A stretch of DNA of 64,000 nt from Amycolatopsis sp. FBCC-B4732 (GCF_023008405.1 NZ_CP095376.1:1326001-1390000); one strand, 5' to 3'; shown: positions 24,938-36,468, counted from the first letter of the stretch. Translations and numbers: made by a program. The notes: generated from the sequence alone by a model not told the origin.

Positions 24938-25720
24938 ATGAGCACGTTCACGCAGGAGTGGCAGGACTGGAAGACGCGGCGCGAGGAGGACCTCGCCGCT
25001 CCGCACGGCTGGCTGGCGCTGGTGTCGCTGGACTGGCTGACCGAGTCCCCGCGCGAGTACCCCGGCATCCCGGGCCGCTGGTGGCAGGACGCCGACGCGG
25101 CCTACGTCGACCCGGCCGGCGCTTCGCTGACGTACGAGGGCGCACCGATCACGGACGTACAGCGGTTCGAGCTGGTCAACAGCGGCGCGGGCACGCGGGT
25201 GCTGGCGGGCGACGTCGAGATCGAGGTGGCCCGCCGCTCCGGTTACCTGATCCGCGTGCACGACCCGAAGGCCGAGGTGCTGCGCGGGTTCCACGGCATC
25301 CCGGCGTACGAACCTTCGCCCTCCTGGGTGCTTCCGGGGCGGTTCGAGGCCTTCGACGAGCCGCGGCCGACGACCGTGGGCGCGGTCGTGGAGGGGCTCA
25401 GCCACGTGTACACGGCGCCGGGCGTGGTCCGTTTTTCCCGCGACGGGCAGTCGCACACGCTGACGGCGTTCAACGGCAAGGACGGCGGCTTCAGCATCCT
25501 GTTCACCGACGGGACGAGCGGCGTGACGACGTACGCGGCGAACCGCTCGCTGCCGGTCGGCGCGCCGGCAGCGGACGGTTCGGTGACGCTGGACTTCAAC
25601 CGCGCGGTGAACCTCCCGTGCGCGTTCACGGACTTCGCGACGTGCCCCCTCCCGCCGGCGGGCAACAACCTGCCGTTCGCGGTCGAGGCGGGGGAGAAGA
25701 CGCCGTACGAGCGTGGTTAG
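24938..25720 (+). CDS. DUF1684 family protein
   Basis: A 260-residue DUF1684 protein. The family pattern is visible from the start (EWQDWKTRREEDLAAPHGWL, SLDWL) and at the end (LDFNRAVNLPCAFTDFATCP, LPPAGNNLPFAVEAGEKTPY), which is the conserved terminal motif. Function is unknown; the fold is predicted to be beta-rich. The ATG has GAAGGGG upstream. Its stop codon overlaps the stop of the convergent AMIN-like gene. Confidence 0.88.
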   Translation: MSTFTQEWQDWKTRREEDLAAPHGWLALVSLDWLTESPREYPGIPGRWWQDADAAYVDPAGASLTYEGAPITDVQRFELVNSGAGTRVLAGDVEIEVARRSGYLIRVHDPKAEVLRGFHGIPAYEPSPSWVLPGRFEAFDEPRPTTVGAVVEGLSHVYTAPGVVRFSRDGQSHTLTAFNGKDGGFSILFTDGTSGVTTYAANRSLPVGAPAADGSVTLDFNRAVNLPCAFTDFATCPLPPAGNNLPFAVEAGEKTPYERG

Positions 25721-26202
25721 TGCGCTACGTCGATGACGACGCGGTTGGGCGAGGTGAGCGTGAAGACGTTCACCGCGCTCCGCGCCCGCACCCCGACCCC
25801 GACGGTGAGGTGCGCCTCGAAGTCCCCGGTGACGGCGACGGCCATGACGTTGGCGAGGTTCCGCGTCCGGAACTTCTGCGGCCCGGTGTAGGTGGGCTGC
25901 CCGGCGGCGTTGTGCGCGGCGGCGGGCGTGGCGGAGACGTTGATGAAGTATTCGCCGGTCAGCCAGACGATTTCCCCGCTCGGGTCGGCGGTGAGCTCGT
26001 CGACGAGCTGGTAGCTGACGGTGGGCGCTGGTCCCGAGCTGAGGTCGAGCACGATCCGGTCGAAGCCGGGGTTGAGCCCGGTCCGGATGTTCGTCATGGC
26101 CGGGATCACGGGATCGGCGGCTTGAGCGGGCGCGGCGGCGGCGAGGGTGCCGGCGATCAGGACGACGGCACCGGCGAGCGCGCGGCGGGTGGTGGTGGAC
26201 AT
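25717..26202 (-). CDS. Secreted AMIN-like domain protein
   Basis: A 161-residue secreted protein. A signal peptide (ALAGAVVLIAGTLAAAAPAQA) is followed by a single beta-rich AMIN-like domain: VIPAMTNIRTGLNPGFDRIV at the start, AVAVTGDFEAHLTVGVGVRA in the middle, and SPNRVVIDVAH at the end. In related proteins AMIN domains bind cell-wall or envelope components. No enzymatic domain is attached. Function beyond cell-envelope binding is not inferable. Confidence 0.8.
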   Translation of the reverse strand: MSTTTRRALAGAVVLIAGTLAAAAPAQAADPVIPAMTNIRTGLNPGFDRIVLDLSSGPAPTVSYQLVDELTADPSGEIVWLTGEYFINVSATPAAAHNAAGQPTYTGPQKFRTRNLANVMAVAVTGDFEAHLTVGVGVRARSAVNVFTLTSPNRVVIDVAH

Positions 26203-26323
26203 GGTGGGCCTCCTGGCGGAGCGAACCGGTGGAAGCCCCAGCGCTGGGGTCTTGGGGGGACGTCCGATTCGTCCGGGAAGTTGCCCGCGTGTCCGCGATC
26301 GTTACCCGGCTGCTCCGAACGTG

Positions 26324-27553
26324 TCAGCGGCGGACCAGGGAGAAGATCGTCCCGTCGGCCGTGGTGGAGACCACCTCGGGTGACTCGGGTGCCCGACGCT
26401 CGCTGTCCCGCCCGAGCCGGTCGGTGAACGCTCGTTGCGCCGCCATCACGTCGCCGGCGTCCCCGTCGGTGAGCTGGTCGTCGACCGACTCGTCGATGCC
26501 GTACCGGACGGTGAGCCGTTCGCTGCCGAAGCCGAACTCGAGGCTGGTGCCGCGCGCGGTTCCGACCGGGGTCTCGAACGTCACCCGGTCTCGTGGCTGC
26601 CGTTCGATCCGGCTCCGCATCACCTGGGGTGCCCACCGCTCGATCGCGCCGAGGTTGCCGCCGAAGTCGGCGAGCACGGCCCAGGAGGCTCGGACGGCGG
26701 CATTGGCGATCTCGGCCGCCGAGACGTCCACGCGGTCGGACTCGAGGCGAAAGCTCCGGCCGCGGTCGATCGATTCCCCGTCCACGCGGTAAGAAGGTTC
26801 GTCGTCGTCACCCGGATCCACCGCCAGGTACGACGTGCGGCTTTCTCCGGTGACCACGGCGGTGGCCAGCCCCTGCGGTACCCGGCCGCCGACGGTGACC
26901 CCGTCGAGCTGGCCGACGGCGCGAGCGAGCTGGGACACCGCGTTGCCGGCGTTCTTCGTCCCCTTGCATTCGAGCACGCGCAGGACGTAACGACCGCTGT
27001 CGCGCCGGTCGGCACCGATGAGGAGGTAGTCGGCGCGCCGGGTGCCGATGTGCTGGACCGCCGAGCTCGGCCCGAAGACGAAGCGGGCGTCGAGGGCCAC
27101 ATCGATGTCGACCACGCTGCGCAGGGTCGCGGCGCTGGTGCTGCCGAACCAGCGCGCGGCCAGCGCGGCACCGAAGCCGATCCCCATCTCTTCGGAGGTG
27201 ACGCGCCGCTGGTTGCCGGAAATGCGGCGCCCCGCCGCGCTCAGCGCGAGGTTCGGCAAGTGCGAGTGCGAGTAGTCGTGGGCGAAGAAGCCCAGGTAGC
27301 GCAGCAGGCCCCACCACAGGTACCGGTCGAGCACGTCGTCGTGGTACCGCGGCCGCGTCACGTAGGACAACCAGTGCAGGGCTTCGATCGGACGGAGGGT
27401 TATGCCGCCCTCCAGGCCGGCCGCGGGGGAAAGAGCCTTCCGGGGCGGGCTGAACTCTTTGCGCTTCCGCAGCTGCCGGATCAGGGCGTCGTCGCTTTGC
27501 CCCGGCAGGTGCACCGCCGTATCGACGACGCTGAACGCGTCTTCGAGGTTCAT
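26324..27553 (-). CDS. Uncharacterised protein with PD-(D/E)XK-like motif
   Basis: A 409-residue protein. The middle contains RRADYLLIGADRRDSGRYVL followed by RVLECKGTKNAGNAVSQLAR: a D-x(n)-E-C-K arrangement typical of the PD-(D/E)XK nuclease core, with a helix after it. The N-terminal third (HWLSYVTRPRYHDDVLDRYL) and the C-terminal region are not recognised. It could be a DNA-acting nuclease or a DNA-repair/defence component. It is the third gene of a run with an MBL hydrolase and a degenerate Mrr-type protein (25 bases downstream of the latter). Confidence 0.6.
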   Translation of the reverse strand: MNLEDAFSVVDTAVHLPGQSDDALIRQLRKRKEFSPPRKALSPAAGLEGGITLRPIEALHWLSYVTRPRYHDDVLDRYLWWGLLRYLGFFAHDYSHSHLPNLALSAAGRRISGNQRRVTSEEMGIGFGAALAARWFGSTSAATLRSVVDIDVALDARFVFGPSSAVQHIGTRRADYLLIGADRRDSGRYVLRVLECKGTKNAGNAVSQLARAVGQLDGVTVGGRVPQGLATAVVTGESRTSYLAVDPGDDDEPSYRVDGESIDRGRSFRLESDRVDVSAAEIANAAVRASWAVLADFGGNLGAIERWAPQVMRSRIERQPRDRVTFETPVGTARGTSLEFGFGSERLTVRYGIDESVDDQLTDGDAGDVMAAQRAFTDRLGRDSERRAPESPEVVSTTADGTIFSLVRR

Positions 27554-27578
27554 TCCCGTCCTCCCCCTTCGCCGGGCG

Positions 27579-28400
27579 CTATCCGGCTGCCCCCACCGGC
27601 TCCCGCGTCAGGTGCTCCAGCCGCAGCGGCCAGTCCGCCCCGAGGTGCTCGTCCAGCGTGCGCACGAGCCTCGACCCGTCGACGAGCTCCACCCGCCCGC
27701 TCTTCGCCGCCAGCTCCTCGGCCGCCCGCGTGAAGGTGCTCGCCGTGACGACGACGCACCCGCCCGAAGTCGTCCCGAGCACCGACCGCACGACGTCGAC
27801 GCCGACCCGCTGGTGGTGGCACTCGACCGCCTCGCCGGAACACACCGACCCGGCCAGCCGCTCGAACCCCGCTGGACCCAGCGTGAAAAGCAGCTCCCGC
27901 CGCGCCTCCGCCGAAGCCGGCAAACCGAGGTACCGAGCCCGGATCAGCGCTTCGGCATCGTCAGTCGCGTGCGCCACCGCGGCCGGCATCGAGCGGGCGT
28001 GGGCCACGAAGTACGCCTCCGTCGCCTGCAACGCCGAGTGCGGGTGGTCCGGCAGGAGATCCAGCACCCACCGGATCCCGGCCCACGGCGGCTGGTCCGT
28101 GCGGTTCGCGTAGAAAGCCTCGATCCGCCTGAAGTGGGGATCGCCGTTCGTGGCGCCCGTAGCCCGCGCCGCTGCCAGCCTCGAGTGGTCGTCCGGCGTC
28201 GCGCACGCAGGCATCAGCAGGTGCCGGAGCACCAGGTCGAACTCGGCGTCCGGACGCTCCTCGACCGACGCGACGAACTCGTCCCTCGTCGCGTCGTCCG
28301 GGAAGCTCCAGGTCCGCTTCAGCACCGCGCCGGCCGGGCTGTCCGCGTACGCCGACAACTCGGCCAGCCAGCCCGCCAGCCTCGGTGAGTCACCTCTCAT
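27579..28400 (-). CDS. Degenerate Mrr-type restriction endonuclease-like protein
   Basis: A 273-residue protein. Its C-terminal 100 residues match the second half of the Mrr catalytic domain: LGPAGFERLAG, then VECHHQRVGVDVVRSVLG, GGCVVVTASTFTRAAEELAA and VELVDGSRLVRTL. The part that normally carries the catalytic Asp (G-x-GG-x-D) is missing, and the Lys of the QCK motif is His here, so it should be catalytically dead. The N-terminal region (WVLDLLPDHPHSALQATEAY, DDAEALIRARYLGLP) is the usual partner region of such nucleases. It lies three bases downstream of the MBL gene. Confidence 0.7.
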   Translation of the reverse strand: MRGDSPRLAGWLAELSAYADSPAGAVLKRTWSFPDDATRDEFVASVEERPDAEFDLVLRHLLMPACATPDDHSRLAAARATGATNGDPHFRRIEAFYANRTDQPPWAGIRWVLDLLPDHPHSALQATEAYFVAHARSMPAAVAHATDDAEALIRARYLGLPASAEARRELLFTLGPAGFERLAGSVCSGEAVECHHQRVGVDVVRSVLGTTSGGCVVVTASTFTRAAEELAAKSGRVELVDGSRLVRTLDEHLGADWPLRLEHLTREPVGAAG

Positions 28401-28403
28401 GGG

Positions 28404-29081
28404 TCACCAGCCGCGCTCGCGCCATTCCGCCAGCTTGGCCCGCTCCGCGCCCAGCGTCGAGTCGTCGCCGTGGCCCGGGTAGAACCACGTCTCGTCCGGG
28501 AGCTCGTCGAAGATCCGGGACGACACGTCTCCGAGCAGCGACTGGAAGTCCTCCGGGGACGTCGTCCGCCCGATGCCGCCCGGGAAGAGCGAGTCTCCCG
28601 TGAACAGGTGCGGGTGGCCGGCCGGGTCGCGATACAGCAGGGCGATCGAACCCGGTGTGTGCCCCCGGAGGTGGATCACCGAAAGGGTGACCTGGCCCAC
28701 CGAGAGGGTGTCGCCGTGCTCGACCAGGAAGTCCGGTGGCACCGGCAACGGCGCGGCGTCCAGCGGGTGGGCCGCCGTGTTGGCGCCGTTCGCGCCGGCC
28801 ACCGCGCCCAGTGCCTGCCAGTGGTCCTGGTGCTGGTGGGTCGTCACGACCGTCTTCAGCGCCGGCCGGTCGGGGCCGTGGCCGATCAGGTCGGAGATGC
28901 GCTCCGGGTCGTTCGCCGCGTCGATGAGCAGGGCTTCGTTGTCCGCCCGGCACACCAGCAGGTACGTGTTGTTGTCCATCGGGCCGACGGACAGCTTGGT
29001 GATGGTCAGCTCGTCCAGCGTGCGCCGGGTGGCGTCGCCGCCCGGCTCGACGTGCCCGGTGTAGGTGTCCACGATGTTCAC
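28404..29081 (-). CDS. MBL-fold metallo-hydrolase (glyoxalase II-like)
   Basis: A 225-residue metallo-beta-lactamase-fold hydrolase. The zinc-binding THQHQDHW motif is at about 90, with further ligands in LRGHTPGS, FTGDSLF and YPGHGDD. This is the glyoxalase II-like layout, likely a thioester hydrolase, but the substrate is not clear. The same gene lies next to uvrA in mycobacteria, so the position is conserved. I start at the GTG of VNIVDTYTG; a longer reading runs upstream with unlikely composition. Confidence 0.85.
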   Translation of the reverse strand: MNIVDTYTGHVEPGGDATRRTLDELTITKLSVGPMDNNTYLLVCRADNEALLIDAANDPERISDLIGHGPDRPALKTVVTTHQHQDHWQALGAVAGANGANTAAHPLDAAPLPVPPDFLVEHGDTLSVGQVTLSVIHLRGHTPGSIALLYRDPAGHPHLFTGDSLFPGGIGRTTSPEDFQSLLGDVSSRIFDELPDETWFYPGHGDDSTLGAERAKLAEWRERGW

Positions 29082-29191
29082 CGTGCACACGGTAGTCGTT
29101 TCACTCCAACCGGTTCCACCCGCACAAGCGCGCGGCCGCCCCGCCACGTAGGCTCACGGCGACCCCCAGCCAGCCCGACCTCAGGACGACC

Positions 29192-30397
29192 GTGCCCACC
29201 TCCCCGACGCCGCGCCGGATCAGCTGGGACCTCCTCCGCGTCGTCGCCGTTCTCGCGGTCATCCTCGGGCACGTCACCCACCAGGGCGCCCTGCTGCACC
29301 CCGAACTCACGGGGTACCCCTTCCGGGTGACAGCGCAGTTCGGCGCCGCGATCCTCCTGGTGATCTCCGCCTTCTTCGTTTGCGCCAGCCTCCGCAAGGG
29401 CAATCCGCGCCGGTGGCTGTGGAATCGCGTCGCGCGCCTCGTACCCGCGTACCTGGTCGCCGTCCTCGTGACCTACGTCGTGACGCGGTGGGCGGCCATC
29501 TCCTTCAGCGGCCTGCCCTACCCGCCCGGCGTCACCGGCTTCCTGTTCGGCGTGCCGCAGGGCCCGCCGTCGAACCCGTCGCCCTGGTACATCCCCACCG
29601 GGCTGGACCTGGTCACCAACCTCGGCATGGTGCAGGAGTGGGGCATCCGCTCGGGTGCGTTCTACTACCTCGACGGCTCCTACTGGACGCTGCCGGTCCA
29701 GCTCATGGCCTTCACCGGCGCGGCCCTGCTGTGGCCGCGGTCGTGGCGCACCCACCGGCTGACCGTCGCCCTGCTCTGGACGCTGATCCTGGTGCCGCTC
29801 GCGCTGCGCTTCGCGGTCTTCCCGCCGGGGACGGCGAGCCCGGTCGTCGAGACCTTCTTCTACGGCCTCGGCCTGCACCGGCTGCACGTCTTCGCCATCG
29901 GCGTCGCGATCTGGCTGTGGTCGCGGCGCCGGCTGAAGAACTGGCACGCCGCGCTGTTCGTCTTCGCCGCCGTCGCCGCGCAGGACCTGCAGGTCTTCCC
30001 GTTCCACGTCGCGCTGCCGCAGGACGCCCTGCGCTGGCCGTCCACGATCGGGTTCGCCGTGCTCCTGCTGCTGGTCTGCGTGGCCGCCCGCGGCCCGGAC
30101 TGGCGGTTCCCCGGGCTGGCCCGGATCGCCCCGGCCGTCACCTGGCTCGCGGGCATCTCGTATGGTCTTTACCTGGTGCACCAGGAACTGGGCTACATCC
30201 TGGCCCGCGCCCTGCTCGACCTCGGGCTCCCCGGCTGGCTGCGGCTCCCCGCGGTTGTCGGCGCCGCCGTGCTGGCCGGCTGGGCGGTCACCGCAGGGGT
30301 CGAACGCCCGGCCCACCGGTGGCTCACCGCCCGCCGGAAGCCCGCAAAACCGCAGGTGGAAGACGCGGAGCCAGTTTCTGTCGGTGGTGGCTCGTAG
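29192..30397 (+). CDS. Acyltransferase 3 family membrane protein
   Basis: A 401-residue membrane protein with about ten hydrophobic segments. The acyltransferase-3 signatures are present: an N-terminal LRVVAVLAVILGHVTHQG with the histidine that acts in the family, ISAFFVCASLRKG, NRVARLVPAYLVAV, and near the end SYGLYLVHQELGY. These proteins O-acetylate or acylate surface polysaccharides, lipids or antibiotics. No biosynthetic partner is adjacent, so the acceptor is unknown. It starts with GTG. Confidence 0.9.
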   Translation: MPTSPTPRRISWDLLRVVAVLAVILGHVTHQGALLHPELTGYPFRVTAQFGAAILLVISAFFVCASLRKGNPRRWLWNRVARLVPAYLVAVLVTYVVTRWAAISFSGLPYPPGVTGFLFGVPQGPPSNPSPWYIPTGLDLVTNLGMVQEWGIRSGAFYYLDGSYWTLPVQLMAFTGAALLWPRSWRTHRLTVALLWTLILVPLALRFAVFPPGTASPVVETFFYGLGLHRLHVFAIGVAIWLWSRRRLKNWHAALFVFAAVAAQDLQVFPFHVALPQDALRWPSTIGFAVLLLLVCVAARGPDWRFPGLARIAPAVTWLAGISYGLYLVHQELGYILARALLDLGLPGWLRLPAVVGAAVLAGWAVTAGVERPAHRWLTARRKPAKPQVEDAEPVSVGGGS

Positions 30398-30473
30398 CAT
30401 GGATCGCGGCCACCCGTGCAGCCTGACACCGGGTCGGCGACCGCAACTGAGAATGACTTGAGAGGACCCTGGC

Positions 30474-33335
<2,862 letters not shown>

Positions 33336-33339
33336 CGGC

Positions 33340-33873
33340 TCACCGCTCCTTCCCGGTGGTCCGGTGGACCACCGGGGAGAGCGGGCCGTAGTGCAGCGTC
33401 CGGAGCCGGTAGGCCGACCGCTCCTCGCCGGGCAGCAGCGAAAGCGCGCACGTCGTCTCGTCCGGGCCGGTCACCTCGACCGGGTCGAAGTCCGGCGCGC
33501 CCGGCCGCCGCACCTCCAGCAGGAAGCCGGCTTCGTCCGGCGTGCGGTCGGCCCAGGTGAACGTCACCGTGTCGCCCGACGTCACCGCCTTCAGGTCCGT
33601 CGAGACCGGGCCGGTGAACGGCTGCACCCGGTAGTAGAACGGCGTCTCCGGGATCAGGTCCGGGTGGTGGTAGCTCGTCGTGTGCGCGGGCAGGAACCGC
33701 AGCGTCGTCCACGGGCCCGCCGGGTCGTTCGCGTACTCGACGCGGTGCCCGGCGCCGTCGTCCGGCCAGCTGAGCACCACGTCGGTGGGCGAAGTCAGCG
33801 ATGCCGTGAAAGCGGGAGCCGGCGAGCAGCCCGCCAGCAGCAAGGCGACCAGCAGGAGGGGTTTCACGCGCAC
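33340..33873 (-). CDS. Lipoprotein with fibronectin-III-like domains
   Basis: A 177-residue secreted lipoprotein. The signal peptide ends in a lipobox (VALLLAGCSPAPA). The mature part holds two fibronectin-III-like beta domains (VVLSWPDDGAGHRVEYANDP, then TFTWADRTPDEAGFLLEVRR, closing with SAYRLRTLHYGPLSPVVHRT). There are no catalytic motifs; it probably displays binding domains at the cell surface. Its 3' end contains the uvrA terminator hairpin. Confidence 0.75.
   Translation of the reverse strand: MRVKPLLLVALLLAGCSPAPAFTASLTSPTDVVLSWPDDGAGHRVEYANDPAGPWTTLRFLPAHTTSYHHPDLIPETPFYYRVQPFTGPVSTDLKAVTSGDTVTFTWADRTPDEAGFLLEVRRPGAPDFDPVEVTGPDETTCALSLLPGEERSAYRLRTLHYGPLSPVVHRTTGKER
33352..33376 (+). 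terminator. uvrA terminator hairpin, inside the convergent gene
   Basis: CCCGGTGGTCC pairs with GGACCACCGGG over a GGT loop, about 17 bases after the uvrA stop codon. It overlaps the last codons of the convergent lipoprotein gene. Confidence 0.65.
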
Positions 33874-34094
33874 GGCGGCTCCCGGGACGGCGGGGGCGGC
33901 GGCGGACCCGCTCAGCTTAGGAACCGCGCCCGCACGCCGACAAGATCGTGCCGATCACCGGGACGCACCAATCCGCCCGCGCCGCGGCGCCGAAAGGGGC
34001 GAAACCCGGCTGAACCGTTCTTCGCGACCGTCCGTGTTCCCAGGTGTCGAGGTCCGCCGGACGGCGGTGCCGCCCTCACCGAGGAGAGAACGTC

Positions 34095-34598
34095 ATGAAC
34101 CGTATCCGGCCGGTCGTCGTCAGCGCGGTCGCGCTCGTCGCCGTCGCCACGTTGTCCGCCTGCGGTGAAATGGCCGACGGTGCCCAAGGGCCGCAACACG
34201 GGGAGCCGGGGCACAAGATGCTGGCGGTCGCCACGATCAACGGTGTCGGCGCGGTCGTGACCGACGCCGACGGCAAGACGCTCTACCGGTTCGACAAGGA
34301 CCTCTCGCAGCCGCCGACGTCCAACTGCGACGGGGAGTGCGCGACCTCCTGGCCGCCGCTGCTCGCCGGGGTGGCCACGCCGATGCTCAAGGGCATCCAG
34401 GACACCCAGGTCGGCACGACGACCCGCAAGGACGGCAGCAAGCAGATCACGCTCAACGGCTGGCCGCTGTACGAGTTCTCCGGCGACAAGACCGCGGGCG
34501 ACCTGAACGGCCAGGGTGCCAACGGCACGTGGTTCGCGGTCGCCCCGGACGGCAGCAAGATCACCGCGGGCGGCAAGGCCGGCGGGTCCGGGTACTGA
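34095..34598 (+). CDS. SCO0930-type secreted lipoprotein
   Basis: A 167-residue lipoprotein with lipobox VATLSACGE. The mature part holds two repeats of the Lipoprotein_15 type: TDADGKTLYRFDKDL with CDGECATSWPP, and KQITLNGWPLYEFSGDK with a final GTWFAVAPDGSKI. This domain is common in actinobacterial cell-surface proteins; function is unknown. ATG chosen: AGGAGAGAACGTC upstream. It precedes the sigma-factor operon and may be part of its regulon. Confidence 0.88.
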   Translation: MNRIRPVVVSAVALVAVATLSACGEMADGAQGPQHGEPGHKMLAVATINGVGAVVTDADGKTLYRFDKDLSQPPTSNCDGECATSWPPLLAGVATPMLKGIQDTQVGTTTRKDGSKQITLNGWPLYEFSGDKTAGDLNGQGANGTWFAVAPDGSKITAGGKAGGSGY

Positions 34599-34745
34599 CC
34601 ACCGACGGGTTTTCCGGGCAGAACGAGGAAGGACGGGCAGCCGATGAACACCATGGTCGCGCTGCGCTCGACGCACGCACCGCCGGTGGAGCTGAGGGTT
34701 GCACTACTGTCCTCGACGACTCAGAACACCGTCGGGAGGACGAGG

Positions 34746-35297
34746 GTGGCCATAGGAGGCAGGCGGCCTAAGAAGGCCAAAGGCGAAGACCTGATTCGGC
34801 AGCTGTACACCGAACACGGGCGAAGCCTGCTGGCCTACGCGACGAGGCTGACCGGGGATCGTGCGGCGGCCGAGGACGTGGTCCAGGAGACGCTGGTCCG
34901 AGCGTGGAAACACGCGGACGACTTGCAGAACGACGGGAAGGGCTCGGTGCGCGGCTGGTTGCTGACCGTCGCGCGCAACCTGGTCACCGACCGGGCACGG
35001 GCCCGGGCGGCCCGGCCCCAAGAGGTGGCCGAACCGGCCGAAGGCGTGCCGACCCCGGCTGTCGAGCGCGATCACGCCCAGGGCGTGGTCGACTCGATGA
35101 CCGTGCTCGGCGCGATGGACGGGCTGTCCAACGAGCACCGAGAGGTCCTGGTGGAGATCTACTACCGGGGACGGACGGTGGCCGAAGCGGCGAGAACACT
35201 GGGCGTCGCACCGGGTACCGTGAAGTCAAGGTCCTACTACGCACTGAGAGCACTGAGAGCAGCGATGATTTCGAGCGGAACGGAGGTGGCGCGATGA
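34746..35297 (+). CDS. ECF RNA polymerase sigma factor, SigL-like
   Basis: A 183-residue ECF sigma factor. Region 2 is LIRQLYTEHGRSLLAYATRL with DRAAAEDVVQETLVRAWKHA; region 4 is the HTH VAEAARTLGVAPGTVKSRSY. It looks most like mycobacterial SigL. I start at the GTG of VAIGGRRPKK, which has GGGAGGACGAGG upstream; a longer reading would carry a low-quality N-terminus. Its TGA overlaps the anti-sigma ATG (ATGA), so the two are coupled. Confidence 0.9.
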   Translation: MAIGGRRPKKAKGEDLIRQLYTEHGRSLLAYATRLTGDRAAAEDVVQETLVRAWKHADDLQNDGKGSVRGWLLTVARNLVTDRARARAARPQEVAEPAEGVPTPAVERDHAQGVVDSMTVLGAMDGLSNEHREVLVEIYYRGRTVAEAARTLGVAPGTVKSRSYYALRALRAAMISSGTEVAR

Positions 35298-36013
35298 ACT
35301 CGGTCGACGAGAGTCACACGCAGCTCGGCGCGTACGCCCTCGGCGCGCTCGATCCCGGGGAGGCGGCCGACTTCGAGCGGCGGCACCTGCAGACCTGCGC
35401 ACAGTGCCGGTTCGACCTGAACGAGCTCGTGGCTCTGCGCGAGTCACTCGACGAGGTACCGCCCGAGGCGTTCCTCGACGGGCCGCCCGAAGGCGGGGAC
35501 CTGCTGCTGCAGAAGACCCTGCGCCGGGTGCGCGACGAGGAAGAGGCGGCGCCGGCGCGCTCGGGCCGCTCGTCGTCCCGGCGGGGCCTGGCCCTGGTGG
35601 CGGCGGCGGTGCTGGTGGTGGCCGCGCTCGGCGGCGGCGTCCTGGTCGGACGGCAGACGAGTTCCACGCCCGACCTCGCGATCCCCATGCCGCAGACGGA
35701 CGTCCCCGGCACGAAGAGCGTCGAAGGCCGGGATCCGACGACCGGCGTGCAGCTGGCCGCTTCGGTGAGCCCGTTCCAGGGCTGGGTCCGGGTGAACGTC
35801 GCCGTGAAGGGCGTCCAGGCCGGGGAGAAGTGCCTGCTGCAGGTCACCACGAAGGGCGGCCAGTCGGTGACCGCCGGCAGCTGGCAGGTGTCGGAGAAGT
35901 GGGAGAGCCAGGGCTTCTCGCTCGACGGGTCCGCGCTGGTCGCGCCCGACGACGTCAAGTCGGTCGACATCGTCACGGTGGACGGCCGGAAGCTGGTCTC
36001 GGCCCAGGTGTGA
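35294..36013 (+). CDS. Zinc-binding anti-sigma factor
   Basis: A 239-residue anti-sigma factor. The cytosolic N-terminus carries the ZAS motif HLQTCAQC (H-x3-C-x2-C) at about 36-43. A transmembrane segment (GLALVAAAVLVVAALGGGVLV) is at about 98-118, followed by an extracytoplasmic anti-sigma-K-like domain (VQLAASVSPFQGWVRVNVAV, GEKCLLQVTTKG). It should hold the SigL-like factor inactive until a signal at the cell surface. The gene is coupled to both neighbours by GTGA/ATGA overlaps. Confidence 0.9.
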   Translation: MNSVDESHTQLGAYALGALDPGEAADFERRHLQTCAQCRFDLNELVALRESLDEVPPEAFLDGPPEGGDLLLQKTLRRVRDEEEAAPARSGRSSSRRGLALVAAAVLVVAALGGGVLVGRQTSSTPDLAIPMPQTDVPGTKSVEGRDPTTGVQLAASVSPFQGWVRVNVAVKGVQAGEKCLLQVTTKGGQSVTAGSWQVSEKWESQGFSLDGSALVAPDDVKSVDIVTVDGRKLVSAQV

Positions 36014-36462
36014 CGGCTTCGGCGGGCGCGAGCTACCGGTTCCGCAGCACGTGGCTGCTGCCGGGAAGCGAGCCCGAGCGGGTGTTCGGCGTGGTCACCG
36101 ACCTCGCCGGCTACCCGCGGTGGTGGTCGGACGTCCGCGCGGTGCGCCGCGTGGACGACGACACCGCCGAACTGGTCTGCCGGTCCCGGCTGCCGTTCCG
36201 GCTCGTCGTCCGGATGCACCGCGACCACCAGGACGAGCGCACGGGCCTGATGCGGGTCAGGCTCAGCGGCGACCTCGACGGGGTACTGGCCGGTGCGGTC
36301 CGCGCGGCGGGCGCGGGCACACTGCTGGAGATCACCCAGGACGTCCAGGCCCGCAAGGAGTTGCTGCGGCGCCTCGACGTGGTGGCCCGGCCGCTGTTCC
36401 GCGCGAACCACGCGCTGATGATGCGGCGGGGCCACCGCGGCCTTTCGTCCTACTTGGCCTGA
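36010..36462 (+). CDS. SRPBCC family protein
   Basis: A 150-residue SRPBCC/START-fold protein. It reads as one polyketide cyclase-type domain: SYRFRSTWLLPGSEPERVFG, then VTDLAGYPRWWSDVRAVRR, LRVRLSGDLDG-like strands and the C-terminal helix RPLFRANHALMMRRG. This fold binds lipids or hydrophobic ligands. The GTG start overlaps the anti-sigma stop by four bases, making it the third gene of the sigma operon. No function is known in this context. Confidence 0.78.
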   Translation: MTASAGASYRFRSTWLLPGSEPERVFGVVTDLAGYPRWWSDVRAVRRVDDDTAELVCRSRLPFRLVVRMHRDHQDERTGLMRVRLSGDLDGVLAGAVRAAGAGTLLEITQDVQARKELLRRLDVVARPLFRANHALMMRRGHRGLSSYLA

Positions 36463-36468
36463 GGCGGG

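Noticed and set aside
30398..30473. LexA/SOS box upstream of uvrA
   Set aside because: No TCGAAC-N4-GTTCGA-like palindrome can be found in the short leader.
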